NCBI GenBank assembly: GCA_026075535.2
Contig: AP026544.2
Span: forward strand, 1,178,001-1,242,000
Origin: Tricholoma matsutake
Taxonomy: Eukaryota; Basidiomycota; Agaricomycetes; Agaricales; Tricholomataceae
Length of the DNA: 64,000 nt
Direction: 5' to 3'
In this document: positions 11,440 through 21,547 of the stretch, piece by piece
Numbering within the stretch: the stretch's first letter is position 1
Layout of the letters: every line of letters begins with the position of its first letter
Notes under the pieces: generated by a model
Databases searched by the model: none
Told to the model about the DNA's origin: nothing
What the model saw: only the letters and a program-made list of their open reading frames with translations
Program-made: the position numbers and the translations under genes

Positions 11440-11743
11440 GTTATGTCGGATGTGGATGGAGAAGAGAGAATTATGAGGGAAATAAAGCACCGTCGTGGAA
11501 TTCTCGCTGGGTAATCTGTTCGACTCTCGGACGTGCACTTGAAGGCTAGGTATCTTCGACTTCAGCAGTTTCAAGTGAGATATCCAACTACAGACAGACG
11601 TATGGTGCCGACTCAGTCACCGCTACTTTTGTACAGCTGACCAAGTTTTCGCCTATTTTCTTATTCCTTTATGAAACAAAAATGCTCAGTTTATGTAATG
11701 AGAGGAAGGTTTTGCATAATAAGTAACCTGCAGTAGCAGAAAT

Positions 11744-12544
11744 GTGTTTGGATGTGTTTGGACATTGTTCGCCGCCAATTCGAAAATTTATTCCGAGCCT
11801 CTCGAGGCCTCTCGGGCTTTTTCAAAAGTCTCTGCATGCTTCAATTGGATCAGAACCCCCGATACACTCTGCTTGCATCCGGCCTGCAAACAGGCGGAAA
11901 TGACCCCAACTGGCATAACCGGCGAGTCGGAATGTTCCGAGATCAATAGCCACAAATACATCACGAAATTTGATGACTGTATGTTTTTATGCAAAACCCT
12001 GTAATAGTAAAGGAATTGTCAAAATAATAAGAACTGACGGAGTTATAAAATTTACAGCCAATGAGATTGGCCACCTGCGAGGATATACAGCATTCCCCAT
12101 GCCAGGGTGCAAGTGGACAGCAGAGATGATCGCTTATGCGGGGGATGCCGGGAGATTGGTGATTGAAGTTAGCGGAGTCGGAAATGCTTGGGAAACGCAC
12201 CTTCCCGGATACTTAGCACTCTACTTCCACTCTACTTCCACGAATTTGGGTGGCCAAACTGTGGCAAACAGATTAGGCCCAAGCCTAACTTCATGCGACT
12301 CTATCTTACGTCGGAGGGTATACTAGTTCAGGCTGATTACGATGGTCGTACAGCGAAAAATCCCCATTTGCCAATTGTCATGATTCAAGAAGATCTATTC
12401 GCGAAGGGGATAACTTTCCATCCCTTGCCAGAAAAATATGTGAACGGTGCATTTGCATTTGACCCGCGGGATCAATGGACTAATCGCTCAAGCGCTCAAG
12501 ATCGCCACCTAGAGTTGCAAGCTTGCCATTGCGTCTCCTTTTAG
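11744..12544 (+). pseudogene. Unidentified two-exon gene with a frameshifting duplication
   Basis: The best model has a first exon ending at 11978 (SHKYITKFDD), a 79-nt intron (11979-12057; GTATGT, branch point GAACTGAC, TTTACAG) and a second exon that reads HLRGYTAFPMPGCKW and VIEVSGVGNAWETHLPGYLA. At 12219-12240 the 11-bp word CTCTACTTCCA occurs twice in tandem. Frame is lost there and resumes as GWPNCGKQIRPKPNFMRLYL after allowing for one copy. The C-terminal part has several Lys/Pro and aromatic residues. The family is not recognised, and the start of exon 1 is uncertain because two frames stay open. It is probably a recently disabled gene lying between the divergent paralogs A and B. Confidence 0.5.
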
Positions 12545-12821
12545 TGCCGCCTAGAAATTCGCCGCCTCGAATGCACCCTCGTTTTTGCGGTCAGGATGCC
12601 GGGAGCAGGTAGACCGGTTTCCCAGGAGCCAGGGCTGAGCGCTCGCTGAGCCATACCACATGTGACAGAACGATGGCGAGGCGATAATCAAGGGATGCAA
12701 TGGAACGAATGAGACGGATCCGATATACATCTAATGCGTCATAGCAGAACCGTCGATCTGGCACCGGAGACATTACATGTATGTACATCATGACTCATGC
12801 CAAATTCAATACGCGGTCAAG

Positions 12822-13050
12822 TTACTTACACCCCATTTCAACCCTTGTCCTTACGGCTGACAGGAAGTTATTGTTGATTTTCTTGGGGAATCGTGCTTTG
12901 AAGATACCAACTTGGGTTGAATCCGGAGAGATGCGAGAGTCGAAGCTTCTGTCTGTGCTGAAAATTGACAAAGTGCTGTTGACACCGTAAGCTCCCCCAT
13001 ATTGCATAAGCCGAAAACGAGGGTACACGGAGGCCTCCTAAAGACTGCAC
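12822..13050 (-). CDS. Possible exon, minus strand
   Basis: An open reverse frame reads QYGGAYGVNSTLSIFSTDRS followed by SRISPDSTQVGIFKARFPKK, with a good donor (GTAAGT) at about 12825 just after RTRVEMG. The composition looks protein-like and CpG is normal. The rest of the gene could not be traced downstream, so this is only a candidate exon of an unknown gene in the space upstream of paralog B. Confidence 0.3.
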
Positions 13051-13067
13051 ATGTATCGTATGGGTTT

Positions 13068-13080
13068 CGAAGTATAAAGA
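13068..13080 (+). promoter_or_regulatory. TATA-like box upstream of paralog B
   Basis: GTATAAAGAG lies about 80 bp before the ATG at 13154, a usual spacing for a fungal core promoter. A pyrimidine-rich stretch (CCTCTTCACTCAC) follows just before the start codon. Confidence 0.45.
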
Positions 13081-13153
13081 GACCCGTTGAACTGGAAACG
13101 AACGGCAGAGTTTTGACCCAGTCTCAGTTCCTCTTCACTCACATTCAATCGAC

Positions 13154-14211
13154 ATGTCTTTTTCCAGGACTATCAATATTCGCTCTTCGAATCTCGGGAT
13201 CGACACGGTCCTCATTCTAACCTTCGACAAATCTATCCCAGGCATGTTCCGTGACGCATACCCCATCGCCTGGAGGTATGTATATTCATTCATGCAACGG
13301 AGTACTTGGATGCTCCCCTAGTGTATTTTTATCCAGAGTCAGCGCCTTCGGGGCCACAGGTAGGCAAACGCTAAGAGTATCTGCCAACGATCCACATTAC
13401 CTTCTGGCACAGGAAACCACAATCTCCAAGCTACATATGTGGCGAAGTAAGCATTTCAACTCATCTGGTTACTAGGAGAGGGATTCATCACGCCATTCTT
13501 TTTAGCCTCGGATTCACCAAAGCCCAGGTCGAGGGTGATAAAGTAGCCCCTGCTTCGACCTATATTGCTGTCAATGTGAGTCAAAATTTACTTGAGTTCT
13601 TTTCCATTGCTCATCGTCATATCGCCTGGCACGACGACAGCCTGAGCAACAAACGACTCTTACGAAGACCGGCGCGGGTGGTGTCCCCATATATAATTTC
13701 TCCGTGAGCATTGAGAAATCCGTCAATGTCTTTGCTGACCTTCGAGACAGAACCCGGTCGGTGGACCCCCACTAGGAATAATCCGAGCCACAAATCAGGC
13801 TGAAGAAATTGTACAAATGGGTGTTGGTACGTGCATCATTGCTTTGGTGGGTCATGTTATACATAATCCGTATACAGGCTTCTTCGCTGGGCAGACCACC
13901 AGACCACCGTCGACAGTTTTAGTGTTCAAGGAAGTAGGGTGAGCCTCCTGCCAACAATTAGATTTCAGCGCCCTTATCGAACTGCTCGTAGCCATACCCT
14001 CAGCGTTCAGGCTGAATTCACCCCAAGGCTTTCGGCGTACGTTACCTCGAACTACCAAGAGACTGAGGTTATCAGGGGAGAGATTTCGAGCCCTGTTATC
14101 TGGGAGGAGAACCTTGCTCAACTCGGTCAAACCACCCACTGGGAGATCAAACGTCTTCCTAGTGGACAATATGTAATCGTCGCTGATTCCCTACGTGTTC
14201 CGACCGAGTGA
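13154..14211 (+). CDS. Paralog B: eight-exon gene of the same uncharacterised family
   Basis: ATG 13154 begins MSFSRTINIRSSNLG. Exon 1 ends at 13275 before GTATGT. The following exons read VSAFGATG, GNHNLQATYVA, LGFTKAQVEGDKV, PEQQTTLTKTGAGG-VPIYNFS, then a 47-nt intron (GTGAGC...GCTGAC...ACAG), GIIRATNQAEEIVQMGVG, GFFAGQTTRPPSTVLVF and finally TLSVQAEFTPRLSAYVTSNY, ending at 14211. The number of exons and the phases of the junctions checked match paralog A, so the two genes are duplicates. The protein would be about 235 aa, soluble and without known catalytic residues. The gene appears intact, with a TATA-like box upstream. Confidence 0.75.
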
Positions 14212-14386
14212 TTCGGGGTCGATATGTCCGAAATTGAAAGCCAGTCTTACTTGTACAAACATGTTGTCTGGCCATCATGGTACTTTTTCGATACGATTGT
14301 TTCAATAAGTTTGAATGTTTGTTGTACTACGCTCCAAGTGAATTCTTTCTTCGGAGAGTGATAGTCAAGTCTTGTGAGAGCAAAAA

Positions 14387-14464
14387 ATGTCATTTACAGT
14401 AACTCGAAGTTCGCCATCATTCACTGCCGGTATTTCTGACGAATTTAGTGTTGAGAATCACACC
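14387..14464 (+). CDS. First exon of a truncated or unresolved gene
   Basis: ATG 14387 starts a 26-codon exon (MSFTVTRSSPSFTAGISDEF and six more) ending at a strong donor, GTGAGT (14465). A pyrimidine-rich acceptor region ending GTAG is at about 14573, but the sequence after it soon loses coding character near 14640, where repeat-rich DNA begins. The SDEFSVENHT segment is reminiscent of the start of the 9135-9814 protein, so this may be a paralog cut off by the neighbouring transposons. Confidence 0.4.
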
Positions 14465-14639
14465 GTGAGTACACGATCGCATCTTTGATACGTGTACTAT
14501 TATTAGCTTATCCCTTTGATGCGTCGTTTCATAGATCCCTTTGTCTCCTTTGTTACTTACGTTCTTTATGTAGCTGGGACTCACACATATATATACAGGG
14601 TAGATAGATTGGTTCACCTCAGTCACTTATACAGAGACT

Positions 14640-15444
14640 GAGGTGAGTGCTCCGGTTACCATATGCACATGGACCATTACTTAAGATAGGTGTCACGCAG
14701 TTCCAGCACCCTTATGTAATCGACTTAGTAAGCACCAAGAGCATCTGTGGATCATGGAATTTTTTTGAAACTTTTTTGATGCAAAAAGTGATTATTATAG
14801 TGGATTTATGTTCTACTAATTGCCTTGAATATAGTGATAGCTAAACACAAGCTAAATGTGCCATATTTTTCACTGATAGGCATTGCTCAGTAGGGTTGCA
14901 TAAAATATTCTGGCCTGGTAAATTACTAGGTAATTTACAAGGTCCATTTGCTGGGCAGTAATTTACTAGTAAATTACCGGTAAAATATTGCATGTGATCA
15001 GTTCATGTGACTTTAGTTTTCATTGTTAAAATTTTCGGGCACTTGGCACATCCAACAGATTCAGGATTTATCTAGTCATTGAACTGTTACATAAATGGTA
15101 TGGCCAGTGATATCAATGATAGCTGTGGGTGCATGACACATAGTTAACAGCAATGATCTCAAAGATTCTGAAGGCATTACATATGTAAACTTGTTTGATT
15201 TGGGGTTTGAATTTGAACCACAGTCATCACACACATGTTGTCACTGTCATTCACAATGATGACCCAAACTGGTAACCAATTGATATGTACATTAGGCTTG
15301 TTCACCCAAAGTTGTTACAAAGTACTAAGTAACTCCTACCTCCAGCAGGACATCTGGGTATTGGAAATTCCTGATCAGTCCCACAGGGTTCTGAGCATAG
15401 ATAGGACATCGATAGAGTGTCTGTAGATTTGAATAGACCTAGCA
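14640..15444. other. Noncoding, AT-rich boundary of KDZ-2
   Basis: No gene is seen. Positions 14893-14990 form an imperfect inverted repeat of GGTAAATTACTAG words with AAAATATT near both ends, possibly a very small fold-back element. It begins TAGGGTTG, like the MITE at 7721, but no matching right end was found. Confidence 0.35.
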
Positions 15445-18025
15445 ATGTCCTGTCTAAGGCTGCAGGATACAGTTCTCTTCACTAATCAGCACCCTGAGCT
15501 CTCCTTTGGTCAAGTACAACAGTTCATAGGCCTAGCTTCAAGATTGAAGGATGACATTCTTCTCGCACAGCCATCATCTATACTAGTGCTAGATCCCCCA
15601 GATGTACTCCCACCAACAATATCCACTTTCTTGAAAAATAGCTGCAGCATCTCTGTGGCTTGTGTTGAGACCTGTTGGGACACACTGAAAACAATGATCT
15701 GGCATGATGCACAGAGCCTTGAGGACAGCCTCATACATGATTTTTCAGCGCATGGTCATTCTCTCGGCCTTTGTATGTAGTTTTCATGGTAACCAGGTTC
15801 TCTGCTTCATTGTGTGGTTATTTGCCAGATGCTTGTACTCTGTATCCTCCTCAACATACCTGTACCAACACAAGCTGTTTGCATAGCAGAACTTGGAAGT
15901 TGCTGAAGAAGAAAGAGTAGGGCAAGGCAGGGGTTACCCCTGGGGGTCAAATCTCATACCCTTACCCCTACCCCTGAACACCCTACCCTTAGGGGTAAGG
16001 GTATGGAAACATATAAGGGTTGCCAAGGGTATGGGAGGGTTTGTCAAGGGTACAAGGGTTTGGCACAAAATCAACATATTTAGAGCAAAATTCATTTGAG
16101 AAGTGTTGATAACTATTGTATTTACTATTAATATCACATATTAATACCTCTTATTAACATATGAAAGCCATTATCATGTTGGGCAATCCCAAAATCTGAA
16201 TTTAATTGATGAGAATCTTGAATATGAGTCTTTGTAGCTGAAAAAATCAAATGATATTCTTACATAAGCATACCCCTGGCATACCCCTGTACCCTTACTA
16301 AGGGTACAGGGGTATGCAAGGGTATGAACTTCCAAACCCCTACCCCTACCCCTCATACCCTTAGCCCCAAAACACAAGGGTATACCCTTACCCCTGCCTT
16401 GCCTTAAGGAAGAGCAGTGGCAGGCCATGTTATACACAATGGACAAGGGGGTGGTTCCTGTCCATTCCATTCATCTCTATTGTAATAGTAAGTCTTTACT
16501 TGACCAACTTCACATCAGACTCATACTACCATTTTCCCCTCTAGAATGCCAAACCAACTACCACCACAACTTCCAGGTCAAAGATGGCATTCGTACCTAC
16601 TATGATGGAATCCCTGCGATCATCCAGGTGGGTAAACATCAGTTTGCTGAGAAACAGCTTGTCCAGCTCTGGATCACGCTTATGTTGGTTTCATGGCAAG
16701 TGCTCATCCTATGCAACCTACATGATCTTAACGTATCCTACAGGACCTTGGCTACCAATTGTGCATGCTTATACAATCTCTTTCTTTCTCACATGGTTCC
16801 ACCTGGCAATTAGGCATTTGGGTTTTTGGTCACTATGGAACAGGTGTGGGATGCTTTCATGATTCTAGCACTGTTGGAAGACCATCAGAGTTGGTCAAAG
16901 ACACTTGCAGTGCCACATATAGGTGCCCAAAAGGATCATTTTACTGATGCGCTGTGTGCTTGGAATCTCCACTTCCATCTTGATGGGCAACCTGAGCTAT
17001 GGCATTGCTGCAAAAAGTGTCTACATGTCTACAAGGATGGGAAAAAAGTCTGGGTCATAGTTATTGATCGAGTTACTGTCAGCTGTCCATGCTGTGCAGT
17101 GCATAACTGCAAGGTCCCGCTCAAGAACAATAGGCATTGCTACTGCCCCTGAGATGCACACCGCAATGCAATTTGTGCAGTAGTTGGCTGTAATTCTCTG
17201 ATCATGACTGACAGCCGCATGTGTTCTGAACCTGCCCATCAAGAGGTCAAGTGGGTTCATTGGGAAAGGGGGCAAGCTAGGTTTCAGCTCAAGGAACACC
17301 TCCAGTGTGTGCTTGTGGCTCATCCAAATGATGTGATTGCAGAAGAGGGTACAGACCTCGCTGATGTGGATGATGAGGTGGAGGATTTTGAGATTGGCAG
17401 CTCTGAACAGAGTGCAAAGAAGGAACAGATCCAGGCACAGCTATGTTGGAGATGCACACATAATGAGGAAATCATTGTGGCACCTTGTGGGATGATTATC
17501 GCTCGGGGAACCTTTTATGGGGCAGAGGGTGTTGGGAGTGTCATTGTAAGCAAGATCATTAGCATCATAGACTTTCTCACTCACCTTGGAACAGGAGATG
17601 ATCAAGCATACATTCCATGAAGACATGAAGTCCGACCATATCTTCTTTGACAACAACTGCATGCTTGCCAGCATGGTCCGAGGCAAAGATCCCTTCTTTG
17701 ACAACATTGGGCTTACTGTCAATGTCTTCCACTTCAAGAACACTCAGAGACCGATACATTTTGCCAGGAGAATTGCAACCCTGCCACATACCCTGAGTTC
17801 ATCTCTGAAGACAACAAGGGCTGGTATTTCAATTCATCTATTGCTGAGCAGACCAATGTTTGGCTTGGAAGCTACCATGCAATTTGTCAAGAGATGTTGG
17901 TTGATAAGTATAACTTCTTTTTAGATGAAATGATTTTGCACAGAAACTGCATCACACAAGAGAAGCTCACAAAGCAAGGTCAATCACCCTTCAACTGGCT
18001 CTACCCTCATGATAGCACAGACTAA
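15445..18025 (+). pseudogene. KDZ transposase, KDZ-2 copy
   Basis: The order follows the KDZ family. An N-terminal FIGLASRLKDDILLAQP block (15530) is followed by TLYPPQHTCTNTSC (15850) and, after the MITE at 15918-16406, VPVHSIHLYC (16455). Next come a GIRTYYDGIPAIIQVGKHQF block (16590), QVWDAFMILALLEDHQ (16840), LWHCCKKC and CPCCAVHNCKVPL (17000-17120), CSEPAHQEVKWVHWERGQAR (17230), NEEIIVAPCGMIIAR (17470), and the core signature NSSIAEQTNVWLGSYH (17840). The last part ends near 18025. A stop at 17151, a frame change near 17755 and unspliced introns show it is defective. Removing the MITE joins the two halves in one frame. Confidence 0.8.
15918..16406. mobile_element. MITE with 8-bp target duplication, family M2
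   Basis: A 489-bp unit with inverted ends, TAGGGCAAGGCAGGGGT at the left and ACCCCTGCCTTGCCTTA at the right (one mismatch). It is flanked by AGAAAGAG (15910-15917) and AGGAAGAG (16407-16414), an 8-bp duplication with one mismatch. Both subterminal regions are packed with CCCTTACCCCTACCCCT-like words. These traits fit a non-autonomous hAT element. It sits in the KDZ-2 transposase gene. Confidence 0.8.
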
Positions 18026-18481
18026 GCATGCTGATGTGTAAGATATAAGCTAGTATTCAAACAGAGATGTGGGCCACGACATAGACCAATGTTTCATTAA
18101 ATCTAGTACACTATTCTATGATACAACAAAACGAGTGCAAAAAGAAAAAAAGCGAGCATGAGGACCAGCAGACAAAATGCAGTAAAACTAGTTGAGGACC
18201 CTCCTCTTCTTCCTCTTCTTATCCACCTCAGCATGGCTACACTTAAGGAACGTGGTCCATAGTCCATCCGAGGTATGGCCAGCACGCAAGGCTGCATTTT
18301 GAGAGGCTGCTGATACATTATCCCAATTTCGATGGTGGTTTTAGAAAGTTGTGCTCCGGAATGGAACCTTGAAACACTTGAAGAATGCCTTCTGTAAACT
18401 CCTTCATTCAAGATGTGCCTCATCACATTTCTCAAACCCCTGCACAATATCCACCACATAGAACACTGCCAGCCAAGCAGG

Positions 18482-20487
18482 TATAAGGGCAACCTCAGCC
18501 TCTAGCAAATAGGCAATAGCATGGGTACTCCCACAGGTACCCAGAGCTCTATCCATACCTGTACCTGTGCAGGTACATGTGGGTGTCGATTCCTGCATGG
18601 GTTTCATCAATTATTCTATCTAAACGAAGAAAAAATATTGAATTACACTTTGAACCACCCCCACCTCACATTTGGGAGCAAGAGGGGGGGGTGATTGTGA
18701 GTTTTGGGCTGTGGTCCCTGTCATTCATTGTTGTCATTCCCCTCTCCTTGCCATTGTTCCCCCCTTGCTGTTGTTCCCCTTGCCATTGTTCCCCTTGCTG
18801 TTGTTCCCCCCTTGCCATTGTTCACAGTTGCTCCCCTTGCTGTTGTTCCCCCCTTGCCATTGTTCTGTGCATTGCCGTTGTTCATTGTCGTTGTTCCCCT
18901 CGTTCTCGCTGTTATTCCCTTGCATGCCTGTACCTCACTGTCTCCTACTCGCCCTCTTACATGGTGGTGGTGGTTGCCATCGTGGTTGGGGGTGGTGGCA
19001 GGGGCTGGTCATCAGGCTCCCATTGTCGTGATTGTCATTGTGGATGTCAATGGTTCAAAGTAATAGTACTACCTAAAAACATTGTTAGTAAAAAGAAAAA
19101 GAAATGAGAAAGAAAGAACAAAACTTACTGGAGGTGGGTGCATCCCTGCTGTTCATCGTTGTTGTTCCCCCCCCGCCTTGCTGTTGTTCCCCTTGCCATT
19201 ATCCCCCCCCCTTGCCATCATTCTGTGCATCGCCATTGTTCCCCTCCCTCACCGCTGTTCTCACCACTGTGGTGGTGGGTACTGGTCATCGGGTTCCTGT
19301 TGTCTTGTTCCTCATCATTAGCTGTTGGCGCGGGTATCTAGGTCATCCATTATGCCACCATTGTCGTTGTCGTTTGTCACCTTTCTGTGTCTGTCCCTGT
19401 CATCACTGGTTGGTTGTCACCCTGCTCGCAGGGGCTTGCAGCGGTGGCATAGGATGGGATAGCAGGGTTGGGCCTGTTGTTCCAAGATAATTATAATTAT
19501 AATCTCAAAATGAAATTAAAATAGTTAGTAAAAAGAAGAAAAAAGAAAAGAAAAACTTACATGGGGCCCAAATGCCATACATTGGTGTTTGTGCCTGTTG
19601 TCTGTCCATTGGCTGTGGCTGTGTTTGGCATGTTGAAGGGCAAGGGAGCGGTGGCAATGGGAGTTGAAGGAGTGGGTGGTGGTAGGTGGATAAGGGAGAG
19701 GCAGCATCGTCAATGGCTCTGGCTGTTTACAAATAGTAATAAATAACAATGTGATCTACTAAACGGCGCATTTTGTTCACATTTGTTTACTGGAACCAAA
19801 CAGTAACAAACATTATTTCATATATAACACCCTGCTTCCACCAGCTCCCCTCTCTTCTGGGGTGTCGCTTCCCCCCTAAGTAGTATGTATATTAAGTTAA
19901 TTACATAGTATTTAAGTATATAAAAGATTGTCGGCACTCAGATGAGTGCTGAAATCTGTAAACAGACATGTAAGCGATGGGTACTAGGCGGGTCATGGGT
20001 ACACGATGGGTGCCCCATACCCATACCCGCCGATACCCATACCTGTGACCCATGTGGGTTACCCATACCCATGCTATTGCCTACTAGCAAAGGGAAATCC
20101 AAGTTAAAATTATACTACATAGTACAGGGATTGGATGCGCACCTAGCAAAGGGAAATCCAAGGAGAAAACTCTAAGGACCCCTTTGCCAATGCCCTGTAT
20201 ATGTGAAAACTGCAAAAATCAAATAATAATCTAACAATAGAAAAGGTGGAGATAGGCAGATCAAAGCCACCAAATGACATCATACCAAGGGGTAGATGTT
20301 GGAAGGGGTGCTCTGCCTCTAAATATAAAACTGTCAACATGTACAAATGTGATAGAAGGGGGAGATTAGTAATAAAATAAGGAGAAATTATAGAAAATAA
20401 AGAATTGGAGGAAATGAAGTGAGAAAAAATATAGAACAAATGTAAAAAATATGAAAGACACACGAGGCATCCCCTAGTCCCCTTACA
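18482..20487 (-). mobile_element. Solo LTR, family S, copy 2, split by a hAT-type element
   Basis: The same TATAAGGGC...CCCCTTACA ends as 392-816, flanked by GCAGG (18477-18481 and 20488-20492). Once the element 18510-20083 and one copy of its 8-bp duplication are taken out, about 424 bp remain and align with copy 1 along its length. The insertion lies within the accessory-gene reading frame. Confidence 0.75.
18510..20083. mobile_element. Non-autonomous hAT-type element, family H, copy 1
   Basis: 1574 bp with 18-bp perfect terminal inverted repeats (TAGGCAATAGCATGGGTA) and a perfect 8-bp duplication, CTAGCAAA (18502-18509 and 20084-20091). Subterminal regions repeat GGGTACCC and CCCATACCC words. 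The interior, read on the minus strand, keeps short exons encoding N-terminal low-complexity peptide (Asn/Gly/Lys-rich, such as GGNNSKGNNGKG) with GTAAGT-type donors, but no transposase core. It looks like an internal deletion derivative. Confidence 0.85.
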
Positions 20488-21101
20488 GCAGGTGGGCCAT
20501 CATCAGAGCTCTCTTCAGTCTCAATAGGGGATGAGCGAGGGGTCAAGGGTGATGGTGATGGTGATGGCAAAGAGGAGGAATGTGCACATCTTTTTTTTGT
20601 TGGAGCAGGCATGGCATCATCCTTCAGACCAAGAGCATCATCTGTCAGACCAAGAGCATCATCCATTGGAGTACCATCCTCTGCATCAGACATCGTAAGA
20701 TCAATAAAGGTTGGCTTGGCTGTGCGATGAGAGGTGGGATCCCTGTCAGAGGCCACAAGGCCAAGTGCAAAATCAGATGGCTCCATCTTGAATTGCTGAG
20801 GTAGCATAAGTGGCTGTGGCATTACCTTTGAGCTTGCCCAAGCCTGGTCCTCCTCTGCCTCCCTGTCATCAGAGCTCACAAGGTTGCCAGCCTTCCAGAC
20901 CCTCTTCTCCTTCAATGCTCCTTGAACAGATGCACGTTCATGGGAAAGGTTCTTAAAGAAGTGGGGCTCAGACACCTGGCTTGCTGCGCAAAGATGGTCA
21001 AAGTCCCGGCAGTTATTGACATCATACCCTTTGAGAAAGATGTGCTCACCAGCCTTGAGGGTGATGATGTGGCCCACCAGGACATTACAAGTCAGAATCA
21101 A

Positions 21102-21547
21102 TACTGGAAATCTTCAGGCAATCACAGGCATGGGCAGGTGAGTTTGGTTGCTTGACAATGAGGTCTTGAAGGCCTAATTTGTTGCACACCCAGTTGTCAT
21201 CACAAACGGCCAGGTGCTGTGTGAGGAACTGTCGAATGGAGCATTGTGATCCACTCTGCAAGCAGTGGCTTGCAGGGCTGGAGGCAGGTGCTGTGTCGTC
21301 CCTCAGCAGGTTTGCACTAGGTTGTGTTTACTATGTTGAGGCAGGTAGTGTGGGGTTAGTGATGACGTGGCACATTTACAAAGGTGTGTCAGGGTGTACC
21401 TAACAGGTATCCCTCTCCACTCTCCTGGCATCCCTCTGTACCCTCTCGGCCCCAATTAACCACCTTACTTCCTGTTTTGATGAGGGGACAATTTTTGACC
21501 ACTGCTGGGCATGGGTGTGGACAACATCAGTATGTAGTGGTTGTGGA
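21102..21547. other. Noncoding, upstream of KDZ-2 accessory gene
   Basis: GTG/CAC-rich sequence without a convincing open frame, holding CAGGTGCTGTGT direct repeats (about 21210 and 21285). It presumably includes the 5' leader of the accessory gene and the right end of KDZ-2. No terminal inverted repeat could be located. Confidence 0.35.

Larger units (their letters stand above)
18110..21101 (-). pseudogene. KDZ-2 accessory gene, interrupted
   Basis: The reverse frame 21101-20493 has an N-terminal part with VSEPHFFKNLSHERASVQGA and a low-complexity acidic/Ser-rich tail (ESSDDGPP). It continues, after removal of the insert 18482-20487 with one GCAGG copy, as PAWLAVFYVVDIVQGFEKCD, a basic segment with RSTTFRNHHRNW, and GHTSDGLWTTFLKC, ending near 18110. 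Excision restores a single frame across the junction. I recall this C-terminal pattern in agaricomycete proteins that occur beside transposases, but I know no function. It is convergent with the KDZ-2 transposase, the same arrangement as in KDZ-1. Confidence 0.6.

Noticed and set aside
18577..19107. 176-codon forward frame in hAT-type copy 1
   Set aside because: Cys/Pro/Leu repeats from TTGTTCCCCTTGC-type words; the antisense strand holds the likely exon remnants.
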